The notes under the pieces: model-generated | Seen by the model: only the letters and a program-made list of their open reading frames with translations | Databases searched by the model: none | What the model was told of the DNA's origin: nothing | NCBI RefSeq assembly: GCF_001761325.1 | Contig: NZ_CP017478.1 | Coordinates: 1,122,001 to 1,186,000 of the forward strand | Source: Urechidicola croceus | GTDB taxonomy: Bacteria; Bacteroidota; Bacteroidia; Flavobacteriales; Flavobacteriaceae | Length of the DNA stretch: 64,000 nt | Direction: 5' to 3' | Shown here: positions 1 to 8,500 of the stretch, piece after piece | How positions within the stretch are numbered: the first letter of the stretch is position 1 | Layout: every line of letters begins with the position of its first letter | Made by a program: the position numbers and the translations under genes

Positions 1-763
1 CGCGTTCTAAAACCTCATCAATATCTTCATAACCTTCTTTATTCATCTTTACGTTTAACGGAAAATATTGTGGTGGAGGCAAAAGTCCATCTGTAACTTC
101 TTTTACAAACTCCTCTTTAGTCATATCTGCTCTTAGCGCATAATTCATTTTCTTTTGGTTTCCTAATGAATCAACTGTTTCCTTCATCATATTCTTTCCA
201 CATGCTGATCCTGCTCCATGAGCAGGATATACAATAACATCATCAGCTAAAGGCATAATTTTATTTCGTAAACTATCGAATAATGTTTCTGCTAGCTGTT
301 CTTGAGTCATATGTGCTGCTTTTTGAGCCAAATCTGGTCTACCTACATCTCCTAAAAACAATGTGTCGCCACTAAAAATTGCATGATCCTTTCCGTTCTC
401 ATCTCTTAATAGATATGTTGTGCTCTCCATAGTATGACCTGGAGTATGCATAGCAATAATAGTTACATTTCCAACTTTAAATTCTTGTCCATCTTTAGCA
501 ATTATTGCATCAAAAGAAGTTTGTGCTGTTGGTCCATATACAATATCTGCTCCAGTTTCTTTGGATAAAGTAATATGACCACTTACAAAATCTGCATGAA
601 AGTGTGTTTCAAAAATATATTTAATTTTAGCATTATCATCATTTGCACGCTTAATATATGGCTTTACTTCTCTCAATGGATCAATAATAGCTACCTCTCC
701 ATTACTTTCAATATAGTAAGCACCTTGCGCTAAACATCCTGTATATATTTGTTCTATTTTCAT
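1..763 (-). CDS. CstB-like persulfide dioxygenase (partial, C-terminus outside window)
   Basis: I translated this by hand from the ATG at 763; 254 codons stay open to the left edge. It is a close paralogue of the next gene at 903-2315. Both start MK(V/I)EQIYTGCLA, share the metal-binding THFHADFVSGH motif near residue 54, the TPGHTMESTTYLL motif near 110, the GDTLF aspartate near 133 and the VYP-HGAGSACGK motif near 183. These are the iron ligands and fold marks of ETHE1/CstB-type metallo-beta-lactamase-fold persulfide dioxygenases, which oxidise a persulfide sulfur to sulfite. The rhodanese part expected after residue 260 lies outside the window. It has its own promoter with a GTAAC palindrome at 819-832, so it is probably expressed with its neighbour but independently of it. 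Confidence 0.88.
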   Translation of the reverse strand, partial: MKIEQIYTGCLAQGAYYIESNGEVAIIDPLREVKPYIKRANDDNAKIKYIFETHFHADFVSGHITLSKETGADIVYGPTAQTSFDAIIAKDGQEFKVGNVTIIAMHTPGHTMESTTYLLRDENGKDHAIFSGDTLFLGDVGRPDLAQKAAHMTQEQLAETLFDSLRNKIMPLADDVIVYPAHGAGSACGKNMMKETVDSLGNQKKMNYALRADMTKEEFVKEVTDGLLPPPQYFPLNVKMNKEGYEDIDEVLER

Positions 764-788
764 TTTATACTTCTTAATTATTATTTTG

Positions 789-832
789 TAAAATTAAAAA
801 TTGTTTGATTAATAATTGGTAACATAGGTTAC
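789..832 (-). promoter_or_regulatory. Crp/Fnr-type operator and promoter of the partial CstB-like gene
   Basis: The palindrome GTAACATAGGTTAC lies at 819-832. Downstream on the minus strand, after exactly 22 nt, comes TAATTTTA (789-796), one mismatch from the Bacteroidota -7 consensus TAnnTTTG. The ATG at 763 is 55 nt below the palindrome. The same layout recurs at seven other genes in this window. Confidence 0.8.
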
Positions 833-847
833 AATCTGTTTTTAACT

Positions 848-885
848 AAAAAACAGAGGTCTTCATTATTAAAAGGCCTCTGTTT
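848..885 (-). terminator. Rho-independent terminator of the 903-2315 gene
   Basis: AAACAGAGGTCTT (851-863) pairs with AAGGCCTCTGTTT (873-885), with one wobble pair. On the minus strand the stem is followed by a T run (complement of the A run at 848-853). It sits just past the stop codon at 903. Confidence 0.8.
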
Positions 886-902
886 CACACTTTAAAAAAC
901 CT

Positions 903-2315
903 TTACAACATTGTTGATGGCTCAACATATTTAGTTCTCTTAATTTTTGTTTTAGATATTTCATCAAAACCACCAGCTACATCTACCAAATTATTCCAAC
1001 CTCTTTGTTTCAAAATAGATGCTGCTATCATACTTCTATAACCTCCAGCACAATGTAAAACAAATGGTTTGTCTTTTGGGAATTCTTGTAAATGATTATT
1101 TATTTCATTCAATGGAACATTAATTGCATTGATGATATGCTGTGATTCGAACTCACTAACTTTTCTTACATCAAACACCAAGGAATTTTCAGACATTAAT
1201 TCTTCAAATTCTTTTGCTGTTATCCTCTTAATAACATCGATATCTTTTTTGGCTTTTTTCCAAGTTTCAAATCCACCTTCTAAATATCCAATCGTAAAAT
1301 CATAACCTACTCTTGACAATCTTGTAATTGCTTCTTCTTCTTTATTTGGATATGTGACTAATAATATTTCTTGTTTTACATCTGGAATCATTTCACCTAC
1401 CCATTGTGCAAAATTTCCATCTAAAGCAATATTAATACTATTTGGTATAAATCCTTTTGCAAAATCATCTGCATCACGAGTATCCAAAACCAAAGGTCGT
1501 TTTTCATCTGCAACTAACTCAAAAGCCTCCGCAGATAATGGTTTATGCCCACGAGTCATAACTTTATCAAGGCTATCGTAACCTTTAATATTCATTAACA
1601 CATTTTGAGGAAAATATCCTGGTGGTGTAGTTAACCCTGTAAGTAATTCTTTTATAAACTCATCTTTGGTCATATCTGCTCTTAAAGCATAATTTACTTT
1701 TTTCTGATGCCCTAAAGTATCTGTTGTTTCATCACTCATTTTCTTACCACAAGCTGATCCTGCTCCATGATTGGGATACACAATTAAATTATCATTTAAA
1801 GGCATAATCCTATTTCGCAATGAATCAAATAAATGTCCCGCTAATTTTTCTTCAGTTAGTTCAGAAATAACATGTTGTGCAAGATCAGGACGACCTACAT
1901 CACCAATAAATAATGTATCACCTGTAATAAGTCCATGTTCTTTTCCATCTTCATCAATCAATAAATAGGTTGTACTTTCCATCGTATGTCCTGGAGTGTG
2001 AATAATCTTCACTTTATAATCTCCAACATTAAATATCTGATTATCTTCAGCAACTATAGCATCATAAGATGGTTTTGCAGTAGGTCCGAACACAATTGAA
2101 GCTCCTGTTTTTTTCTTTAGATCTAAATGTCCACTAACAAAATCAGCATGAAAATGTGTTTCAAAAACATATTTAATCTTAGCATTATCTTTATTTGCTC
2201 GATCTATATATGGTTGTACTTCACGTAATGGGTCAAAAATTGCGGCTTCACCATTACTTTCAATATAGTAAGCTGCGTGTGCTAAACATCCTGTATAAAT
2301 TTGTTCTACTTTCAT
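903..2315 (-). CDS. CstB-like fusion: persulfide dioxygenase, pseudorhodanese and rhodanese
   Basis: This 470-residue cytoplasmic protein has three parts. Residues 1-245 are a metallo-beta-lactamase fold with the ETHE1-type iron ligands His54, His110 and Asp133 plus HFHAD and HTPGH motifs. Residues about 262-355 are a rhodanese fold without an active cysteine. Residues about 365-460 are a full rhodanese with Cys422 in the HCAGGYRS loop. This is the layout of S. aureus CstB, which turns persulfides plus sulfite into thiosulfate. It is expected to consume persulfides made by the sulfide:quinone oxidoreductase-like enzyme at 11724-13178. A duplicate copy lies at 1-763. Its upstream region carries two palindromes (2371-2384, 2393-2406) and a terminator follows at 848-885. 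Confidence 0.92.
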   Translation of the reverse strand: MKVEQIYTGCLAHAAYYIESNGEAAIFDPLREVQPYIDRANKDNAKIKYVFETHFHADFVSGHLDLKKKTGASIVFGPTAKPSYDAIVAEDNQIFNVGDYKVKIIHTPGHTMESTTYLLIDEDGKEHGLITGDTLFIGDVGRPDLAQHVISELTEEKLAGHLFDSLRNRIMPLNDNLIVYPNHGAGSACGKKMSDETTDTLGHQKKVNYALRADMTKDEFIKELLTGLTTPPGYFPQNVLMNIKGYDSLDKVMTRGHKPLSAEAFELVADEKRPLVLDTRDADDFAKGFIPNSINIALDGNFAQWVGEMIPDVKQEILLVTYPNKEEEAITRLSRVGYDFTIGYLEGGFETWKKAKKDIDVIKRITAKEFEELMSENSLVFDVRKVSEFESQHIINAINVPLNEINNHLQEFPKDKPFVLHCAGGYRSMIAASILKQRGWNNLVDVAGGFDEISKTKIKRTKYVEPSTML

Positions 2316-2340
2316 CGTTTTAAGTTTAAAATTAATAGCA

Positions 2341-2406
2341 CTAAATTACTTCAGAACCACTTAACGTACAGTTACTTTTGTTACATTCAACGGTAACTTT
2401 TGTTAC
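2341..2406 (-). promoter_or_regulatory. Tandem Crp/Fnr-type operators and promoter of the CstB-like gene
   Basis: The proximal site GTTACTTTTGTTAC (2371-2384) has one altered half. It lies 22 nt before TAATTTAG (2341-2348), a TAnnTTTG-like box. A perfect distal site GTAACTTTTGTTAC (2393-2406) starts exactly 22 bp further upstream, two helical turns, and overlaps the stop codon of the TauE-like gene. Confidence 0.78.
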
Positions 2407-3206
2407 AATACTAACTCTTTAATTAGAATATAGACTCCCATCAATAAAACAAACCATCCGAAGCCTTTTTTGAGTTTTTCTCCTTTAATAAATTTGTTTA
2501 AATAATTCCCTACAAACATTCCTATTGCTGATACAGCAGTAAATGATAATAAGAAGTTCCAATCAATTTCTAAATTTTCAACATCACCTATAAATCCTAA
2601 TAATGATTTTATTGAAATGATTAATAGTGAAGTTGCAACAGCTCTCTTCATTGGCAACTTTGCCATCATCACCAAAGCTGGAATAATTAAAAACCCACCT
2701 CCAGAACCAACTAAACCTGTAATTGCTCCAACTACTGTTCCTTCTATAATTATGAGTGGATAATTATAAGTAACCTTAGCATTTTCATCATCACAATTAA
2801 CGCATTTTCCTCTAATCATTGATATTGAAGCTAATAGCATTATTAATGCAAAAAAGACCATGATTGCGATATCTTTGGATACTAAAAAATCTCCAATGCT
2901 AAAAATTTGTTCTGGAATTGCAGGTAAGGCAAATTTTCTTGTTAAATAAACTGCTATAAATGCTGGAATAGCAAAAATTATAGCTGTTTTAAAATCAACT
3001 AACCGTGTTTTTATATTTTTTAAAGTTCCTACTAATGAAGAAAACCCAACTACAAACAAAGAATATGCAGTTGCTGTAATTGGATTGATATGTAATAGAT
3101 AGACTAAAACTGGAACAGTTAATATAGAACCTCCTCCTCCAATCAAACCTAATACAATTCCTATAACTAATGCTCCTATGTAACCTAAAATTTGTGTACT
3201 ATCCAT
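2403..3206 (-). CDS. TauE/SafE-family sulfur anion exporter
   Basis: This 267-residue polytopic inner-membrane protein has the two repeated glycine-rich segments of the TauE/SafE family: GLIGGGGSILTVPVL near residue 20 and GLVGSGGGFLIIPALV near residue 165. About eight membrane helices are visible. A hydrophilic loop near residue 135 contains KCVNCDDEN. Family members export sulfite, sulfoacetate or related anions; beside two persulfide dioxygenase genes, sulfite or thiosulfate export is the natural inference. TauE is also part of the S. aureus cst operon. It has its own GTAAC palindrome at 3258-3271. Its stop codon overlaps the distal operator of the next gene. Substrate is not provable from sequence. 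Confidence 0.88.
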   Translation of the reverse strand: MDSTQILGYIGALVIGIVLGLIGGGGSILTVPVLVYLLHINPITATAYSLFVVGFSSLVGTLKNIKTRLVDFKTAIIFAIPAFIAVYLTRKFALPAIPEQIFSIGDFLVSKDIAIMVFFALIMLLASISMIRGKCVNCDDENAKVTYNYPLIIIEGTVVGAITGLVGSGGGFLIIPALVMMAKLPMKRAVATSLLIISIKSLLGFIGDVENLEIDWNFLLSFTAVSAIGMFVGNYLNKFIKGEKLKKGFGWFVLLMGVYILIKELVL

Positions 3207-3227
3207 ATTCTAATTTAAATTATAGTA

Positions 3228-3271
3228 CAAAGAAACACCTGTTTTAAAAAGTATACAGTAACAATTGTTAC
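3228..3271 (-). promoter_or_regulatory. Crp/Fnr-type operator and promoter of the TauE-like gene
   Basis: GTAACAATTGTTAC (3258-3271) is a perfect 14-bp palindrome. TTTCTTTG (3228-3235) follows after 22 nt on the minus strand, one mismatch from TAnnTTTG. The start codon is at 3206. The palindrome also lies just below the stop codon of the regulator gene at 3279. Confidence 0.82.
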
Positions 3272-3278
3272 AAGGTTA

Positions 3279-3911
3279 TTAAAATTCTAAAACTTTAATA
3301 TTATTTCGATGAAGTTCAATAACGCCTTTGTTTTCTAATGCTTTTAACAATCTAGAAATCACTACTCTTGAAGTATGTAAATCATAAGCAATTTCTTGAT
3401 GTGTATTATGAATTATGTCATCACCAGTAACTTTCACTTTGTCTTGGAGGTATTTTAATAACCGTTCATCCATTTTCAAAAAAGCTATGCTATCTATGGT
3501 TTCCAACATTTCCATTAAACGACTATGATAACTTTCAAAAACAAAATTACGCCAAGTTTTATATTTACCTGTCCATTCTTCCATTTTTTGGATTGGAATC
3601 ATAATTAATTTAGTATCAACTTCGGCAATTGCTCTGATTTCACTTTTCGTTTGCCCTAAACAACATGACAATGTCATAGCACAAGTGTCTCCTCTTTCAA
3701 GAAAATATAACAATAATTCATCTCCATTATCATCTTCTCTAAGAATCTTTATTACTCCACTTAACAATAACGGCATTGACTTAATGTATTCACCAATTTC
3801 AATTAGTTTGAAACCTTCTGGAACTTCCTTAATTACTCCAACATTATTTATTTCCTGAAGTAATTCTTCTTCAAATAAATGGCCGTAATTTTTTTTTATT
3901 TCTTCTATCAT
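3279..3911 (-). CDS. Crp/Fnr-family regulator with cysteine cluster
   Basis: This 210-residue protein has an N-terminal cyclic-nucleotide-binding-like jelly roll (about 20-115), a long dimerisation helix (about 118-145) and a C-terminal winged helix (about 148-210). The recognition helix reads TSRVVISRLLKALE (180-193): Ser186-Arg187 match the Fnr pair, but the position of the Fnr specificity glutamate is valine (Val183), so the DNA target should differ from TTGAT. Cys77, Cys83 and Cys84 replace the cAMP-contacting segment and could sense redox, metal or persulfide. It is the last gene after the two YeeE/YedE genes at 3934 and 4351, whose promoter carries a GTAAC palindrome, so it is probably autoregulated. 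I infer that it binds the GTAAC-N4-GTTAC sites. Confidence 0.9.
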   Translation of the reverse strand: MIEEIKKNYGHLFEEELLQEINNVGVIKEVPEGFKLIEIGEYIKSMPLLLSGVIKILREDDNGDELLLYFLERGDTCAMTLSCCLGQTKSEIRAIAEVDTKLIMIPIQKMEEWTGKYKTWRNFVFESYHSRLMEMLETIDSIAFLKMDERLLKYLQDKVKVTGDDIIHNTHQEIAYDLHTSRVVISRLLKALENKGVIELHRNNIKVLEF

Positions 3912-3933
3912 GTTATAAATTTAGGGAAAAAAT

Positions 3934-4347
3934 TTAATGAGGAAGTTTGTCTTTTAACAATCCATAAACATAGGTTCCTATAACTGCGGAAACAATTACT
4001 ATAATTATTGGTAAATATCCAGCACCTAGCAATGTAAACATTGGTCCTGGACATGCACCTGCTAAGGCCCATCCTAATCCAAAAATAATTCCTCCATACA
4101 TATATCTACTAAAACTTTTTGCTTTTGGTGCAAAATGGATCTTTTCACCATAAAAAGATTTAATATTTAGTCTTTTTATTAATTGAATAACAATAATTCC
4201 AATTACTAAAGCTGAACCTATAATACCATACATATGAAATGCTTTGAATTGAAACATTTCATAAATTCTAAACCATGATGAGGCTTCAGATTTATACATT
4301 ATAATTCCAAATAAAATACCAATAAACAAATATATTACACTTCTCAT
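3934..4347 (-). CDS. YeeE/YedE-family transporter, C-terminal-type subunit (DUF6691-like)
   Basis: This 137-residue protein has four likely membrane helices. It contains the GLGWALAGACPGPMFTLLG segment (about 90-110), the conserved cysteine motif of the second half of YeeE/YedE thiosulfate-type transporters. It starts 3 nt after the partner gene's stop, and the two short proteins together make up one full-length YeeE/YedE transporter. A role in uptake or movement of thiosulfate or a related sulfur compound follows from the family. The regulator gene follows 22 nt downstream in the same operon. Confidence 0.87.
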   Translation of the reverse strand: MRSVIYLFIGILFGIIMYKSEASSWFRIYEMFQFKAFHMYGIIGSALVIGIIVIQLIKRLNIKSFYGEKIHFAPKAKSFSRYMYGGIIFGLGWALAGACPGPMFTLLGAGYLPIIIVIVSAVIGTYVYGLLKDKLPH

Positions 4348-4350
4348 ACC

Positions 4351-4905
4351 TTAAAAAATTAATGGAAATATTAAATGAACCATTATCAAACCTCCTATAA
4401 AAAAACCGACTACAGCAATAAGAGATGACAATTGTAAGTTACTTAAGCCTGAAATAGCATGTCCAGATGTACAACCTCCTGCATAACGCGCACCAAAACC
4501 GACTAATAATCCACCAATAATAAGAATTATAATACTTTTCATATTAAGATCATTTGAATCAAATAATTCTGTTGGTAAATATGATTTTCCTGCACTTTCA
4601 AAACCTAAATCGTTCAGTTTAGAAACCACATCAGAATTGATATTCACAACTTCAGAATTTGACAAAAAATATGCGGCAATTAATCCTCCAATAACTGTTC
4701 CAACAGCAACAAGGATATTCCATCGTTGAGTTTTCCAATCAAACTTAAAAAAATCTACCTTATTCCCTGCTCCACAAATAGTACAAAGTGTTCTAAGGTT
4801 TGAAGACATTCCAAAATTTTTACCAACCATAATCAATAAAAACATTATAAATGCAATCAATGGGCCAGAGACATACCATGGCCAAGGTTCAAAAATCCAA
4901 TTCAT
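4351..4905 (-). CDS. YeeE/YedE-family transporter, N-terminal-type subunit
   Basis: This 184-residue inner-membrane protein has about five helices and the family signature GARYAGGCTSGHAISGLS near residue 140, whose cysteine is the substrate-relaying residue type in thiosulfate transporters. A second pair, LCTICGAG, lies near residue 40. It is first in a three-gene operon with the DUF6691-like partner and the Crp/Fnr regulator. The promoter at 4923-4966 carries the GTAAC palindrome. The exact sulfur substrate is inference. Confidence 0.9.
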   Translation of the reverse strand: MNWIFEPWPWYVSGPLIAFIMFLLIMVGKNFGMSSNLRTLCTICGAGNKVDFFKFDWKTQRWNILVAVGTVIGGLIAAYFLSNSEVVNINSDVVSKLNDLGFESAGKSYLPTELFDSNDLNMKSIIILIIGGLLVGFGARYAGGCTSGHAISGLSNLQLSSLIAVVGFFIGGLIMVHLIFPLIF

Positions 4906-4922
4906 CTATAAAAAATTTCATG

Positions 4923-4966
4923 CAAAATAAAACTAATTAAATTATATAGATGGTAACTATTGTTAC
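4923..4966 (-). promoter_or_regulatory. Crp/Fnr-type operator and promoter of the YeeE-YeeE-regulator operon
   Basis: GTAACTATTGTTAC lies at 4953-4966. After 22 nt on the minus strand comes TTATTTTG (4923-4930), one mismatch from TAnnTTTG. The ATG is at 4905. As the operon encodes the regulator, this site implies feedback control. Confidence 0.82.
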
Positions 4967-5071
4967 AAAAATTAGAAAATATTATTTTTAAATGATATAA
5001 AAGTTAAAACTTTACAAATTCATTTTTCTAAAATGAAAGATATATTACACTACTTTTCTCACAAGCATAAT

Positions 5072-5260
5072 TTATTTCTTTATTTTAAAAACTCTTTCTA
5101 AGATAGTTTCTAGTAAACACCATTTTGTAAATGCTGATTGAATCATATTCACTCCTATAAACACTGTAAACCACATCCAATTTGGATGAACATAAACAGT
5201 AAGCACTACACTTAATAATACCATTGTACCTACAATAACTCTAAAGTATGTATTTAACAT
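5072..5260 (-). CDS. YgaP-like transmembrane protein (DUF2892 family)
   Basis: This 62-residue protein is nearly all membrane: two hydrophobic helices (about 8-24 and 28-46) with a cysteine near residue 48. It matches the small DUF2892/YgaP transmembrane domain, often fused to or found beside rhodanese and sulfur-metabolism proteins. It is the last gene of the RND operon, 20 nt after the PII-like gene. Its role is unknown. Confidence 0.8.
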   Translation of the reverse strand: MLNTYFRVIVGTMVLLSVVLTVYVHPNWMWFTVFIGVNMIQSAFTKWCLLETILERVFKIKK

Positions 5261-5280
5261 TTTTAATTATTTTTTTAAGT

Positions 5281-5586
5281 TTATATATATTTTTCAATAG
5301 GAACAACAATCGCTCTAATTGGATTATTGGTTTCTAAATTTTTATTAAATACTTTGATTGCTTCAAAAAGTTTGTCAATATGCACTTCATCTGTAAATGA
5401 AAAAAACATTACGGATTCTTTACCACTTTTTTCTGCACCAAACCAATTGGAAGACATAATTACACTTTTACCAATTTTATAACCATCTATATCAGACTCG
5501 CTAAAGTTTTTAATCTCAGACATTTTAAAGAGTTTTATAACATCTTTATGAAAGTCTTCTACTGCTGTAACTACTACTAATTTCAT
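5281..5586 (-). CDS. Small PII-like (GlnB-fold) protein associated with RND efflux
   Basis: I prefer the start at 5586 (MKLVVVTAVEDFHKDV), 1 nt after the RND gene's stop; an upstream ATG at 5610 would overlap the RND gene. The 101-residue protein has a beta-alpha-beta pattern: MKLVVVTA, helix, a loop with SDIDGYKIG, then a C-terminal VVPIEKYI strand. This resembles PII-like small proteins that sit beside metal or anion transporters. No PII T-loop uridylylation motif is visible. It may sense the exported substrate or modulate the pump. The family assignment is moderate. Confidence 0.65.
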   Translation of the reverse strand: MKLVVVTAVEDFHKDVIKLFKMSEIKNFSESDIDGYKIGKSVIMSSNWFGAEKSGKESVMFFSFTDEVHIDKLFEAIKVFNKNLETNNPIRAIVVPIEKYI

Positions 5587-5587
5587 C

Positions 5588-8500
5588 TTATTTATAATTT
5601 TTACGTTCAATCATATAATAAACTAATGGCACAACCAACAATGTTAACACCGTTGACACAATTGTTCCTCCCATTAACGAGATAGCTAATCCTTGGAAAA
5701 TAGGATCAAAAAGAATTACAAACGCTCCAATAACTACTGTTCCTGCCGTTAATAAAATCGGAGTTGTTCTTACCGCACCTGCTTCAATAGCAGCTTGTTT
5801 TAATGGTATGCCTTCGGCTGTTCGTAGATTGATAAAGTCAATCAATAATACCGAGTTTCTTACCATAATTCCTGCTAAAGCAATCATTCCAATAAATGAA
5901 GTTGCTGTAAAAAATGCACCCATAATCCAGTGTCCTAAAATGATTCCGATTAATGATAATGGAATTGCAACCATCATCACAACTGGTGCTTTAAAGTTTT
6001 GGAACCATCCAACAATTAAGATGTAAATCAAAATGATTGCTCCTAAAAAGGCGATTCCTAAATCTCTAAATACTTCTAAGGTAATTTGCCATTCACCATC
6101 CCATTTTACTGTATAATCATCTTCAAAATCTGGCTGACCTAAATACATCTCGTTAATTTCATAACCTGCAGGTAACGGAATTTCTTTCAATTTTTCTTCC
6201 ATTCCAAGTATAGCATAAGCAGGACTTTCTAGTTCTCCAGCCATATCTGCCATGACGTACACCACTCGTTTTTGGTTTTTACGATAAATACTTTTAGCAG
6301 CAGTAGTTTGTTTTATATCTACTAAATCTGCAATAGGAACCATATTACCTTGTTTAGACTTCACCTTTAATTGTGAAATATCACTAATGGTCGATTTTTC
6401 TTTTTCATCTAAACTCAACACCAAACCAACTTGATTCATTGCATCTTCATCATACAAATTGGTGATTGCTCTATTAGACAAAGCCATGTTCATGGTATAC
6501 GCAATTTGTTGCGGTGAAACACCGTATAACATTGCTTTTTCTTTATCAATATTGAACTGATATTCTGTTTGATCGTCTTCAACCATCCAATCAATATCTA
6601 CAACATCTTCAGTATTCTTTAAGATATCCTGAACGCTGTTAGCAATTTTCATTTGCTCATCATAATCTGGTCCATAAACTTCAGCAACAATAGTTGATAA
6701 TACTGGTGGTCCTGGTGGAACCTCAACCAATTTTACATTTGCATTGTATTTTGAAGCGATTTTTTGAATATCTGGACGTAATAACTTCGCTATATCGTGA
6801 CTCTGAGCACTACGATCTTTCTTATCCAATAAATTCACCTGAATATCCGCCATGTTACTTCCTCCACGTAAATCGTAATGACGTACCAAACCGTTAAAAG
6901 TGATTGGAGCCGAAGTTCCAATATAATTCTGGTAATTCACCACTTCTGGACGTGTAGATAAGTACTGCGAAATTTCCTGAGCAACCACCCCTGTTCTTTC
7001 CAACGTTGTTCCTTCTGGCATATCTATTACTACTTGGAATTCATTCTTATTATCAAATGGTAACATTTTCACAGCAACCGATTTGGTAAAAAACAACACC
7101 ATTGTTCCCATTAACAACAGAAAAGTTCCTGCTAAAAACAACCAACGTTTCGCTTTGTTTTCTAATAAAGGTCTTTCTAACTTATTATAAATCTTATAAA
7201 TTAAAGAGTCTTCAATTGGTTTTTCAGGTTTCTCTTCTTTTCCTTTTTTATCTTTTTCTCTTAAGAAAATATATCCTAAATAAGGCGTAATTGTTAATGC
7301 TACAAATAGAGATAAAATCATCGCAATAGAAGCTCCAATTGGCATTGGTGCCATATAAGGTCCCATTAATCCTGATACAAACGCCATTGGCAATACCGAA
7401 GCAATTACCGTAAAGGTTGCTAAAATTGTTGGGTTACCAACCTCGTTAATGGCATACAGAGCAGCTTGTTTAAATGGCAAGCGTTTCATTTTAAAATGCC
7501 TGTGCATATTTTCAGCAATAATGATCGAATCATCTACTACAATACCTGTTACAAATACTAATGCGAATAAGGTAATTCGGTTTAATGTATAATCTAACAT
7601 GTAATAACTTAACAGCGTTAAGGCAAACGTAATTGGTACTGATAAGAATACTACCAATCCACCTCGCCAACCCATTGCCAACATTACTACAAGAGTAACC
7701 GCAATGATAGAGCCAATAAGGTGTAATAATAATTCTGATACTTTATGTGATGCGGTTTCACCATAGTTTCTGGTGATTTCAACGTGTACATCATCAGGAA
7801 TTAACGTTGAACGTAAATGCTCTACTTTATCAATAATAACATCTGCAATTTTCATCGCATCTGCTCCTTTTCTTTTCGCTACTGAAATAGTAACCGCAGG
7901 ATATTCTGACTTATAATCTGATGCCTTTTCACTTCCTTGTCCAAATCCTAAAGACACATAATTTTGTGGTACTTCAGGACCATCAATAATCTTTGCAACT
8001 TGTTTTAAATAAATAGGCTGATTCTGTTGTACACCAACTACTAAATTTTCAACATCGGTAACAGACTCTAAAAATTTACCTGTATTTACTAAAAACTCAG
8101 TATCATTTTTATCAAAACTACCTGAATTTAATTGCGAGTTATTCGCTTTAATCATTTCAGAAACCGATAAGAAATCTAATCCGCCAGAAGCTAATTTATC
8201 TTTATCTAAAACTACACGTAATTGTCGGTTTCTTCCTCCAATTTTATGTGTAATAGCTACATCGTTTACTTTTTTAATTTCACTCTCTAACTCCTGAGCC
8301 ATTTGGCTTAATTGATAATCATCGTAGTTTTCACTCCACAATGTTAAACCTAACATAGGTACATCATCAATAGCACGTGTTTTTACTAATGGAAACGTTA
8401 CACCTTGTGGCATTTGATCCATATGTTTATTGATTTCGTTGTACAACTTTACAAACGAACGCTCAATATCTTCACCAACATAAAACTGAACAATGACCAT

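Noticed and set aside
5281-5610. Classical GlnB/GlnK protein
   Set aside because: The T-loop tyrosine motif and usual ammonium-transporter neighbour are absent; only a PII-like fold is supported.
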